Below are positions 1-7,498 of a DNA stretch of 64,000 bases, piece by piece. The notes under the pieces were generated by a model. That model had not been told where the DNA came from. It saw nothing but the letters and a program-made list of their open reading frames with translations, and searched no databases. The stretch lies in NCBI GenBank assembly GCA_964383365.1, contig CAYLHF010000016.1, positions 9,318 to 73,317 on the forward strand, given 5' to 3'. The position numbers were made by a program, and so were the translations under genes. The DNA is from CAYLHF01 sp964383365. GTDB lineage: Bacteria > Bacteroidota > Rhodothermia > Rhodothermales > UBA10348. Each line of letters begins with the position of its first letter. Within the stretch, counting starts at the first letter, position 1.

Positions 1-129
1 GAATTCCGATCGAAGCGGTGTCGTACTATCCGGCATCCCGATGGATGGGTGGTGTACATCTTCGAAAAAGTAATCGCTGGACGTTCGATCCGGTACAGCG
101 TACGTTTCATCTTAACCAATCCGATACAA

Positions 130-708
130 ATGATTCCGGAGACGAAATCTAGATGTTCCTGGTGCGGAGACGATCCGATTTACATCCGCTACCACGACGA
201 GGTGTGGGGCGTACCGGTCCATGATGATCGGACACTGTTCGAATTTCTGACGCTCGAAGGCGCCCAGGCCGGGTTGAGTTGGATCACGATCCTGCGCAAA
301 CAGGCGGGATACCGCGAGGCCTTCCATCAATTTGACGTGCAGCGAGTCGCTGCGATGACACCTGAAGACGAGGACCGTCTCAGGCAGAACCCAGCGATCG
401 TCCGAAATCGACTCAAAATATCTTCGACGGTGTCCAATGCCCGGGCATTCATTGATGTGCAAAACGAGTTTGGAAGTTTTAACGCGTACATCTGGGGCTA
501 TGTCGGTGGCAGACCCGTTCAGAACGCTCCGGAATCGACAACAGACATACCGGCTGAAACCCCACTCGCGAAGGAAATTTCGAAGGATCTGAAACGACGA
601 GGATTTCGATTTGTGGGTCCGACGATCGTCTACGCCTTCATGCAGGCCACCGGGATGGTAAACGACCACGTAATCACGTGTTTTCGACGTGCAGAACTGG
701 CACCGTGA
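130..708 (+). CDS. tag: DNA-3-methyladenine glycosylase I
   Basis: Base-excision repair enzyme that removes 3-methyladenine from alkylated DNA in the cytoplasm. The 192-residue product has the family layout: an N-terminal CSWCGDDPIYIRYHDEVWG block, the GAQAGLSW segment near residues 44-51, and the C-terminal GMVNDHVITCFR block. Cys9, His22, His180 and Cys184 match the zinc ligands of E. coli Tag (Cys4, His17, His175, Cys179). I chose the ATG at 130. An in-frame ATG at 49 would add 27 residues with no family counterpart. The next gene is also an alkylation-repair enzyme, alkB, about 185 bases downstream. The intervening DNA carries DnaA-box-like sites, so the two genes need not be one operon. 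Confidence 0.93.
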   Translation: MIPETKSRCSWCGDDPIYIRYHDEVWGVPVHDDRTLFEFLTLEGAQAGLSWITILRKQAGYREAFHQFDVQRVAAMTPEDEDRLRQNPAIVRNRLKISSTVSNARAFIDVQNEFGSFNAYIWGYVGGRPVQNAPESTTDIPAETPLAKEISKDLKRRGFRFVGPTIVYAFMQATGMVNDHVITCFRRAELAP

Positions 709-721
709 GCAAAAAAACAGA

Positions 722-912
722 TGTGGATGACACGTGGATAACCTGAATCTCGATAGGGCGCCGGAAGCAGATGATGTCAAATCAATATCTATAATGATAT
801 ATAATCTTTATAAACAACAACATAGATCATCCTTGTACGCGTACCCTCGAGTCTATTTCAGAGAATTCGCATCTTCCAACCGAAAAATACATCGTGGATA
901 ACCTGTTGATAA
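722..912. other. Candidate replication origin: two tandem DnaA-box pairs flanking an AT-rich block
   Basis: On the + strand the region reads TGTGGATGA (722-730) and CGTGGATAA (733-741), then a strongly AT-rich stretch (about 775-830), then CGTGGATAA (893-901) and TGTTGATAA (904-912). Their reverse complements TCATCCACA, TTATCCACG and TTATCAACA are each one base away from the E. coli DnaA box TTATCCACA. All four point the same way, and both pairs have the same 2-base spacer (11-bp period). Directly repeated boxes flanking an AT-rich segment is typical origin architecture. dnaA lies about 5 kb away. The last pair overlaps the proposed GTG start of alkB. The origin call is inference from sequence only. 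Confidence 0.5.
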
Positions 913-1493
913 CTCGAATAGCGGTGATTCCGGGCCTGATCTCCTATTCCTCTGGTTTTATCAGCCGTAACGAAGAGCACTCGTTGTTTTCTACGCTCCG
1001 GGACCAGACGATCTGGGAGCAACATTTCGTCCGGATCTTCGGAAAACAGCACCCGTGTCCGCGCCTGTCGGCCTGGTACGGGATTCCGGAGGCGACGTAC
1101 TCGTATTCCGGACAAGATCTGACGCCTCGGCCGTTCACTCCACTGCTGAATTCACTGCTTGAGCGCGTCAAAACGGAGACGGATGAAACCTTCAATAGCG
1201 TCCTGTTGAATCTGTACCGAGATGGGAGTGATGCGATGGGTTGGCATGCTGATGATGAGCCCGAGTTGGGTATTCACCCGGTTATTGCGTCGCTGTCACT
1301 GGGATCGGTTCGCCGCTTTCTGATCAAGCCAAAAAAGAGCCGTGGGACGTCGCGGGCACTCGACCTCGAACCGGGATCTCTGCTCATCATGCGCCGACGG
1401 TGTCAGGAGGAATATGTCCACTCTGTACCCAGGACAAAAAAGCCCGTCGGACCGCGTATCAATCTGACGTTTCGACAGATTCTTCCGGTATAG
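894..1493 (+). CDS. alkB: AlkB-like 2-oxoglutarate/Fe(II) dioxygenase (DNA/RNA alkylation repair)
   Basis: Oxidative demethylase that repairs N1-methyladenine and N3-methylcytosine type lesions. The Fe(II) ligands are visible as His118 and Asp120 (GWHADDE) and His176 (YVHSVPR). The 2-oxoglutarate-binding arginines are Arg188 and Arg194 (RINLTFR). The length of 199 residues and the WYG and NSVLLNLYRDG segments resemble the ALKBH2/3-like bacterial subgroup more than classical E. coli AlkB. There is no ATG start. GTG at 894 gives the longest sensible protein, and GTG at 924 is an alternative. The 3' end is convergent with mreB, 55 bases away. It follows tag, so two alkylation-repair genes are adjacent. 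Confidence 0.88.
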   Translation: MDNLLITRIAVIPGLISYSSGFISRNEEHSLFSTLRDQTIWEQHFVRIFGKQHPCPRLSAWYGIPEATYSYSGQDLTPRPFTPLLNSLLERVKTETDETFNSVLLNLYRDGSDAMGWHADDEPELGIHPVIASLSLGSVRRFLIKPKKSRGTSRALDLEPGSLLIMRRRCQEEYVHSVPRTKKPVGPRINLTFRQILPV

Positions 1494-1548
1494 CCTTCGG
1501 TGTGTGCGGGACCTCCGGGTCTCAATAACGCACCGGTCATGCACGCGG

Positions 1549-2559
1549 TTACGTCAATACTTTCTTGAATCCGTCGATGTCCTCCAGGACAGAACCGGTT
1601 CCCCGGACAACTGCGGTAAGCGGGTCTTCGGCTACATAGACGGGAAGATCAACGCGGCCCCGGATCAGTTCATCGAGTCCTTTGAGCATCGAACCGCCAC
1701 CGGTAAGCATGATTCCCCGTTCCAGTATATCGGCGCCGAGTTCGGGCGGCGTTCGCTCGAGACACCTGATCACAGCGGCTGCAATTTGAGCGACGGGGTC
1801 TCTGAGCGCCTCCCGAACATCCTCGGATGAGATGACCCGAACTTTCGGGATGCCACTCACGAGGTCACGTCCCTTGACCGACAGTTCGAGCTCCGGATCC
1901 AGTTCGACTGCGCTGCCGACTTCCTTCTTGATACGTTCTGCCGTACGGTGACCGATGAGCAGGTTGTGATTGCGTTTGAAGTACTGAACAATCGCGTTGT
2001 CAATTTCGTCGCCGCCGACGCGAATGGACTCGTCGATCACAATTCCCGACAGGGCAATGACGGCGATCTCCGTCGTCCCCCCTCCAACATCGACCACCAT
2101 ATTGCCGATCGGTTCTGACACGTTGAGGCCGATGCCGATGGCGGCGGCCATTGGTTCGTCAATAAGGTAGACCTGACGCGCACCGGCGTGCTCGGCCGAG
2201 TCCCTGACGGCACGCTTTTCCACTTCCGTGATGCCGCTCGGTACGCACACGACCATGCGCCGAATTGCCGAAAGCCAGTTTGTCTGGATTTTCCTTATCA
2301 GCTGTCGAATGAGCTGTTCCGCTACCTCAAAATCCGCAATCACCCCGTCTTTGAGCGGACGAATGGTCTCAATTTCCTTATGGGTTCGTTCATGCATCTG
2401 CTGGGCTTCATATCCCACGGCAATGACGCGACGAGTAGAGCGGTGGAGGGCAACGATCGACGGCTCATTGAGCACAATCCCCCGACCCTTGATGTAAATC
2501 AGGGTATTGGCAGTGCCAAGATCGATAGCCACGTCGGTGGAAAAACTGAACAGACCCAT
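1549..2559 (-). CDS. mreB: Rod shape-determining protein MreB
   Basis: Actin-like ATPase that forms membrane-associated filaments and directs lateral peptidoglycan synthesis. The 336-residue product begins MGLFSFSTDVAIDLGTANTL, containing the phosphate-1 loop. It has the VDVGGGTTEIAVI phosphate-2 motif and the LTGGGSMLKGL adenosine motif, and an N-terminal hydrophobic/amphipathic stretch that fits membrane binding. Length is normal for the family. mreC and mreD, often found directly downstream, are absent here: the next gene in that direction is alkB, convergent. A long open frame on the opposite strand (2188-2763) is a shadow of mreB. Confidence 0.95.
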   Translation of the reverse strand: MGLFSFSTDVAIDLGTANTLIYIKGRGIVLNEPSIVALHRSTRRVIAVGYEAQQMHERTHKEIETIRPLKDGVIADFEVAEQLIRQLIRKIQTNWLSAIRRMVVCVPSGITEVEKRAVRDSAEHAGARQVYLIDEPMAAAIGIGLNVSEPIGNMVVDVGGGTTEIAVIALSGIVIDESIRVGGDEIDNAIVQYFKRNHNLLIGHRTAERIKKEVGSAVELDPELELSVKGRDLVSGIPKVRVISSEDVREALRDPVAQIAAAVIRCLERTPPELGADILERGIMLTGGGSMLKGLDELIRGRVDLPVYVAEDPLTAVVRGTGSVLEDIDGFKKVLT

Positions 2560-2763
2560 GAAAGCGAGCGCTGGAAAAAAAGGCTCCGGACACCTGTTCG
2601 AACGAATCTGGACGACTTAGTTTCGGGTCTCAGAAAGGCCGTTTCTGCGGCTGCCAGTACCCCTTCGAACGCGTCGATAATAAGAACTCGGGCTTTCGAT
2701 TCCAACGGTTATGTCATACGTTTCGTGCAAACCTCTCCCTGGTCTGACAACAGGTTCAACGCC

Positions 2764-3618
2764 ATGAAAGCACTGAAGATAATCCTGGGACTGGTCTCCG
2801 GACTGGTAGTTGCCTTTGTTCTGGTCGGATTCATGATTCCCGAATTGAATTTCACGACAACCGTTCGTGCATCCAGATCGGTCGATGTCACGTTCGATGT
2901 GTTTACGAACGTCGATCTGATGGATCAGTGGCTCGAGGGTTTCGAGTCCATAGAGATACTGAGCGGAGAGCCAGAAGAAATCGGTTCCAAATTTCGGGTG
3001 CGTTTTAACGACGATGGTACGGAAATCGAGTTTACAGAAGAACTGAAGACATTTGAGGAGGGCAAGGCGTACGGGTTCTTGATGGATGCCGGCTTCTTTA
3101 CGAACGACACGATGTTTTCATTTTCTGAAGAGTCGGGAGAAACCACGATCAGGGCCTCGAACAGTATGATCGGATCCAGCTGGTACATGCGTTCGCTGCT
3201 GCCGTTCATGAAGTCTGACATGCAGCGGCAACAGGTAGAGACTCTTCAGGCACTTGCCGCTTTGGCAGAAAAGGCGCCGCCGAGCATCACGGGAACGTGG
3301 ACCGGTGTTGATTCCCGAGGGGGTATACAGACATTTACGTTTTCCAGAAAGGGAAAAGCGACCTGGAGAATCAGCTACGGGGAGGATACCGTCGTTTCTG
3401 GTATCACATACAGCCTGAGTCACGACAGCGTACCCTTCAGGCTCGACCTGTCCGGATTTACAGATGGGCCGCTGAAGGGTAAGGTGCTGTACGGCATTCT
3501 GAGTTTCGACGACGACAATACCTTCCGATTCGATGCCGAGCCCGGGTCTCCAGAGACCGACCTGCTTAGACCGGACGATTTTACGGCATCCACGGTGACG
3601 TACGTAAGGGCGCACTGA
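2764..3618 (+). CDS. Membrane-anchored SRPBCC (START-like) protein with a C-terminal beta-rich domain
   Basis: A 284-residue protein. Residues about 4-26 are one hydrophobic segment (ILGLVSGLVVAFVLVGFMIP), either an uncleaved anchor or a signal peptide. Residues about 35-170 look like a polyketide-cyclase/SRPBCC fold, which forms a hydrophobic ligand cavity: the ASRSVDVTFDVFTNVDLMDQW start and an FRVRFNDDGTEIEFTEEL strand pair are typical. The last 100 residues, from GTWTGVDSRGG onward, look like a small lipocalin-like barrel. I chose the ATG at 2764 because the upstream open frame runs antisense to mreB. No substrate can be assigned. The gene diverges from mreB and stands alone. Confidence 0.7.
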   Translation: MKALKIILGLVSGLVVAFVLVGFMIPELNFTTTVRASRSVDVTFDVFTNVDLMDQWLEGFESIEILSGEPEEIGSKFRVRFNDDGTEIEFTEELKTFEEGKAYGFLMDAGFFTNDTMFSFSEESGETTIRASNSMIGSSWYMRSLLPFMKSDMQRQQVETLQALAALAEKAPPSITGTWTGVDSRGGIQTFTFSRKGKATWRISYGEDTVVSGITYSLSHDSVPFRLDLSGFTDGPLKGKVLYGILSFDDDNTFRFDAEPGSPETDLLRPDDFTASTVTYVRAH

Positions 3619-3664
3619 GCGTGTTTGAGCGGGTGCGCACGAATGGTTGAATCTCTGGAATCTC

Positions 3665-3715
3665 GACACGTCAAAAAAAACCCGGCCCGTTTTGCGGGGC
3701 CGGGTACGACGTGTC
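3665..3715 (-). terminator. Rho-independent terminator (minus strand), probably for dnaA/VOC transcript
   Basis: Read on the minus strand, an 8-bp GC stem (GGGCCGGG at 3697-3704 with CCCGGCCC at 3681-3688 in + orientation) closes a short loop and is followed by eight T (A tract 3673-3680). An outer 8-bp pair, GACACGTC (3665-3672) with GACGTGTC (3708-3715), extends it. The direction fits transcripts coming from dnaA and the VOC gene, although the hairpin lies about 200 bases beyond the VOC stop. The 290 bases between 3619 and 3908 hold nothing else I can assign. Confidence 0.75.
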
Positions 3716-3908
3716 CTCGGAAAGCCTTACGGGGCGTTCACATGCGGAAACGGTGTTCTGGCACTGGACGATATACCAAAGGGTGGTCCAATTCCGTTTT
3801 GTCTCAAAATGAGCTTTTTTGGCCGGTTTTATTCTGACCGGGCGGAAAAAATGGCCGAAATAGAGGAAAAAGAGTCCGCAGAATCGATCGATTCGCCTAA
3901 CATAGAAC

Positions 3909-4292
3909 TCATGCGGGCTCGAACAGGGTGAGAACGGCACCGGCCGGATCCTGGATGGCGCAATATCTGCCGAGAGAGCCCATCGAGCGAATCTCTCCAA
4001 TCGCTTTTCCGCCCCATTTTGTACACCGCGCAAGGGATTCATCCAGGTTCTCTACGTTCACGTAGATCATCCAGACCGGCGGTATGTGGGCGTTTCCACC
4101 CCGCGCATGACATACGCCCGCTGTTGAATCGCCGGATGCGGGGGTATTCATGCTGTAGTCGTCGTAGTCACCCATCGAAACAGGCTCGGCCTTCCAACCG
4201 ATCACATCCGTATAGAAATCGCGAATATCATCTGCGTCGTCGACGGTTAAATCGAACCATCCTATGGAACCGATGGGAGGCTTTTCGCTCAT
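3909..4292 (-). CDS. VOC (glyoxalase/bleomycin-resistance) family protein
   Basis: A 127-residue single-unit vicinal-oxygen-chelate protein. It begins MSEKPPIGSIGWFDLTVDDA and contains the usual FYTDVIGWKAEPV segment and a C-terminal CAIQDPAGAVLTLFEP strand. This type resembles the half-repeats of antibiotic-resistance/lactoylglutathione-lyase-like proteins. The substrate is unknown. I chose the start at 4292 because the preceding residues of the longer frame are low-complexity and overlap the end of dnaA. It lies 29 bases after dnaA on the same strand and is probably co-transcribed with it, an unusual neighbour for dnaA, which more often precedes dnaN. Confidence 0.8.
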   Translation of the reverse strand: MSEKPPIGSIGWFDLTVDDADDIRDFYTDVIGWKAEPVSMGDYDDYSMNTPASGDSTAGVCHARGGNAHIPPVWMIYVNVENLDESLARCTKWGGKAIGEIRSMGSLGRYCAIQDPAGAVLTLFEPA

Positions 4293-4321
4293 GGAGTGAT
4301 CAGACCTGGTGGTTGCAGGGT

Positions 4322-5848
4322 CTAGTCCAGTCCCGGGACACGGGTCTGAAGGCGCTGGGCGATGAGCTGCATGTGCTCGCGGAACTTGGGGTCGGTATCC
4401 AGACGAGCCTGAACCGCCCGGCATGCATGAATGACCGTCGAGTGATCTCGGCCCCCGAATCGACCTCCAATGGCTTCGAGCGATAGCTGCGTCATCTGCT
4501 TGCAGAAAAACATGGCGACCTGCCGCGCATCCACAATGGGTCGTTTTCGGGATTTCCCGATCAGGAGTTCCGGCTCAACCTCGAAGCTCTCGGCTACGAT
4601 GTCCCGAATCCCGGAAGCAGAAATCGCTTTCCTGTATCGGGTGTCTATCACCTCGTGCAATGCTTCCTGAACGAATGCCAGATCGATGGGTCGTTTCGTT
4701 ATCTGCCGGAGAGCGAGGAGACGGTTGAACGCACCCTCCAGTATGCGAATGTTGTCTTTGACGTTATAGGCAATAAAATCTACAACATCGGCGGGCAGGT
4801 CGAGACCGTGGCGAGCTGCGTGATTGTTCAGAATGGCGATCCGAGTCTCCAGATCGGGCGGCTGCACGTCGGCCGAGAGTCCCCACCGGAAACGCGACAG
4901 GAGTCGATCTTCGATCCCAGCGATTTCGGCCGGGCTACGGTCGGCGCATAACACGATCTGTTTTCCCCGTTGGTGGAGATCATTGAAGAGATGAAAGAAC
5001 TGCTCCTGTGTCTTTTCCTTCCCACCGAAAAACTGGATATCGTCGACGATGAGTGTATCTATCTGGCGAAATGTCTGGGTAAACGTCGACAGTGTATTGT
5101 TCTTGATGGCAAGAACAAAAAAGTTGGTAAAGGCCTCGCTCGTCATATAGAGCACGCGTGCCGTCGGATTGTTCTCGATAATATGATTACCGATCGCGTG
5201 GGCGAGGTGCGTTTTTCCCAGGCCTACTTTTCCATAGATGAGGAAAGGATTGAAGCTGGTGGCCCCGGGACGTTCTGCCACCGCGACGCCCGCGCTTCTG
5301 GCCAGACGGTTGCAATCGGCTTCGATGAAGGCATCGAATCGATACCTCGGATTGAGTGTCGACGGTAATCCGTCAGCAACCCGCTCGCGCCGGACGGAAA
5401 TCGGAGAAACTCCACCCTGAGCATCAGCGGCGGATCCCCGACTCCCGGCCGTCCGGTTCTGTACGTGCGAACGAGAATCAACGGCCGAAGTCGCTGAATG
5501 GTCTGAGGGTGAAGGCGATCCCGGTCGCGCTTCCGCGTCCGTATCTACCTGCGAGAAGAGTGTCGGCTCCTTGTCCTGATGCTTCGATCCGACGATTCGG
5601 TACCGAACCGACGCCGGGCTTCCGGCCACACCGGTCACCGTGTCCCGAAGGAGCTTGCCATAGTGACGGTCGAACCAGTCTCGGTGAAAATCATCTCTGA
5701 CGCCAAGAGTGAGAGTCGGGGCGTCATCCGCTTCGGAGAATTCTACCAGCTCGACCGGTCGAATCCAGGTATTAAATGGCTGCGACGGGATCTGCGTCCG
5801 TAATGTTTTCTTGCACTGCTTCCAGAGCCGATCGGGCCGAATTTCCAT
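4322..5848 (-). CDS. dnaA: Chromosomal replication initiator DnaA
   Basis: AAA+ ATPase that binds DnaA boxes and opens the origin. The 508-residue product has an N-terminal domain I (MEIRPDRLWKQC), a low-complexity linker of about residues 115-180 rich in Ser, Asp and Arg, and the AAA+ domain with Walker A GKVGLGKTHLAHA and Walker B DTLIVDDIQFF. It ends with the DNA-binding domain IV signature GGRDHSTVIHAC. I chose the ATG at 5848. A further in-frame ATG at 5956 would add 36 residues unlike domain I. Three DnaA-box-like sites lie upstream at 5947-5991. dnaN is not adjacent. Confidence 0.97.
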   Translation of the reverse strand: MEIRPDRLWKQCKKTLRTQIPSQPFNTWIRPVELVEFSEADDAPTLTLGVRDDFHRDWFDRHYGKLLRDTVTGVAGSPASVRYRIVGSKHQDKEPTLFSQVDTDAEARPGSPSPSDHSATSAVDSRSHVQNRTAGSRGSAADAQGGVSPISVRRERVADGLPSTLNPRYRFDAFIEADCNRLARSAGVAVAERPGATSFNPFLIYGKVGLGKTHLAHAIGNHIIENNPTARVLYMTSEAFTNFFVLAIKNNTLSTFTQTFRQIDTLIVDDIQFFGGKEKTQEQFFHLFNDLHQRGKQIVLCADRSPAEIAGIEDRLLSRFRWGLSADVQPPDLETRIAILNNHAARHGLDLPADVVDFIAYNVKDNIRILEGAFNRLLALRQITKRPIDLAFVQEALHEVIDTRYRKAISASGIRDIVAESFEVEPELLIGKSRKRPIVDARQVAMFFCKQMTQLSLEAIGGRFGGRDHSTVIHACRAVQARLDTDPKFREHMQLIAQRLQTRVPGLD

Positions 5849-5946
5849 CGAGTATAAACAGCTTGAAAAAGGTGGGTGGGAGAGCAAACTGTGACTGCAT
5901 GGTAGGTCGGGAATAGTACTCAGGGCAAGTCGAAAACACTCTCTTT

Positions 5947-5991
5947 TTTTCCACACAACTCACTTGTTATCCACACCGGCGATGTGGAGAA
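5947..5991. promoter_or_regulatory. DnaA-box cluster upstream of dnaA
   Basis: Three 9-mers lie within 45 bp, 99-143 bases before the dnaA start: TTTTCCACA (5947-5955), a perfect TTATCCACA (5967-5975) and, in opposite orientation, TGTGGAGAA (983-991 of the same kilobase, reverse complement TTCTCCACA). An A-rich stretch follows at about 6040-6065. The cluster could serve autoregulation of dnaA, origin function, or both. It is weaker than the 722-912 cluster as an unwinding region, because its A-rich stretch is short. Confidence 0.6.
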
Positions 5992-6065
5992 AAAAGAAGG
6001 GGCACTGAGTGATTCTGAGGGGCTATTTTTGTCCAATCGATAAAAAAATCTGCTGAAAAAAAAGA

Positions 6066-6539
6066 TCACGATTGAAACCATTTCATAATTTCTTCAGCAT
6101 GTTGTCCGACCTTCGGTTTCTTGATGACGTGCTTGATGGTACCGGTCTCATCGATCAGGAATGTGGTTCGTTTGGTCCCCATGAATATCCTGCCGTACAT
6201 GTTTTTCTTCCCATAGGCCCCGTACGCAGTCATGATGGTTTTTTCCGTGTCCGCAATCAGTGGAAATGGGAGATCGTATTTTGCAATAAACCGGTCATGT
6301 TTCGACTCTGGATCGTCTGAAACGCCGATTATGGCTATTCCGGCATCCTGGAGGATGTCATAATTATCTCTCAAATTACAAGCCTGTCGGGTGCATCCGG
6401 GTGTATTGTCGCGGGGGTAAAAGTACAGGACGAGTTTCCGACCGGAGAAATCCTTGAGCGAGATTTCGTCGCCATTCTGGGCGATTCCACAGAAGTCAGG
6501 TGCCGGCGAGCCAGCTTCGGGCATGATGGTGTCGGTCAT
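6066..6539 (-). CDS. bcp: Thioredoxin-dependent thiol peroxidase (Bcp/PrxQ-type peroxiredoxin)
   Basis: Cytoplasmic peroxiredoxin reducing H2O2 and organic peroxides with thioredoxin. The 157-residue protein carries the motif PRDNTPGCTRQAC: the first Cys is the peroxidatic residue, and the second, five residues later, is the usual resolving Cys of PrxQ proteins. The order APDF...LVLYFYPRD...GVSDDPESKHDRF...FPLIADTEK is standard. I chose the ATG at 6539 because the extra 15 residues of the longer frame lack homology features. It lies upstream of dnaA on the same strand, about 217 bases away, with a DnaA-box cluster in between. Confidence 0.92.
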   Translation of the reverse strand: MTDTIMPEAGSPAPDFCGIAQNGDEISLKDFSGRKLVLYFYPRDNTPGCTRQACNLRDNYDILQDAGIAIIGVSDDPESKHDRFIAKYDLPFPLIADTEKTIMTAYGAYGKKNMYGRIFMGTKRTTFLIDETGTIKHVIKKPKVGQHAEEIMKWFQS

Positions 6540-6745
6540 ACAAATCAATTCGGTGGGGAGACCCCTGAAAAACGTCAGGAGCATCGGGTTCTTACAAGAA
6601 AGAGTGTTCGGGTGAAATGCCTATCCGAAACAGGAGATCCGACTCGTTGTGGAAAGATATCCACGATCTGGCTATGCTCCGCGCGGATTTGATCAAGGTC
6701 GTCTTTCAATCCTCGAAAACGAGCTGGAAGCCTTGGAATAGCGTG

Positions 6746-7432
6746 TCAGAACGCGACTCCGATGGCATTTGAAATGAAGCGCATGAATTCACGCCCTGAA
6801 TCCCATATTTCTGCCAGATGTGGGAGCAGATCGGGAGCAAGCACAGCCTCTTCTGATAGCTGGCAGACCCCGAAGAAATCCTTGCGTTTGAGATCTTCAA
6901 TCAGAGGATGATCCGGATCGAATCCCTTGGGAGCTCGCTTGAGTGCGCTCCCTGCAAGCGAAAAGTTGCCCGAAAAATCACCCTCTCCGACAAGAGTATT
7001 CCATCTCTCCTGGTTCTCATCAATAGCCGTTCGAATTCGAAGTAGCGCATCCCGCTCCGGTTGCCAGACGCCCAGCGCGACAAAAACTTTGTCTGGTTGA
7101 ATGTGGAGGTAGTAACCGGGAGCATGGGCGCTCTTTCCCAGCTCGTGGCGGAAGTGAATGCCTGCATGCGTTTTATACGGATCCTTGTTTTTCGAGAAAC
7201 GAATATCCCGGTAGATCCGGAAAAGTGACCCGCCGTTGGCTTTCGGAATCGCCCGGTAATGTGGGCTGATTGACGAGAGTAGGGGAGCGAACTCCTCGAT
7301 GAACTGAAGCAAAGGATCTTTAACGTGATCTACATATCGGTGCTTGTTTGAGGCAAACCAGTCTCTATCATTGTGTTCGCTCAGGTCCCGCAAAAACTGA
7401 AAGAGATCGGGAGTGACGTAGGGATTGTTCAT
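6746..7432 (-). CDS. DUF2461 family protein
   Basis: A 228-residue protein matching the DUF2461/TIGR02453 pattern: an N-terminal FLRDLSEHNDRDWFASNKHRY block, then a FRIYRDIRFSKNKDPYKTH core with many basic and aromatic residues, then HPLIEDLKRKDFF towards the C-terminus. The biochemical function of the family is unknown to me. It has no signal peptide or membrane segment. It is 66 bases downstream of uvrC on the same strand, so it may share that transcript. The 160 bases after it contain only degenerate DnaA-box-like words near 6648-6665. Confidence 0.85.
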   Translation of the reverse strand: MNNPYVTPDLFQFLRDLSEHNDRDWFASNKHRYVDHVKDPLLQFIEEFAPLLSSISPHYRAIPKANGGSLFRIYRDIRFSKNKDPYKTHAGIHFRHELGKSAHAPGYYLHIQPDKVFVALGVWQPERDALLRIRTAIDENQERWNTLVGEGDFSGNFSLAGSALKRAPKGFDPDHPLIEDLKRKDFFGVCQLSEEAVLAPDLLPHLAEIWDSGREFMRFISNAIGVAF

Positions 7433-7498
7433 CGAGAGGAACCGGTGTTGAGGAATCGTTTTATTCTGGGACGTAGGATAGGCGTTCTGAACGATATT

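Noticed and set aside
2188..2763. Long + strand open frame fused upstream of the SRPBCC gene
   Set aside because: It is antisense to the conserved MreB coding sequence and its translation has no domain features; the real start is the ATG at 2764.
6648..6665. DnaA-box-like words TGTGGAAAG and ATATCCACG near 6650
   Set aside because: Each has two or more mismatches and no AT-rich element is nearby; too weak to list as a site.
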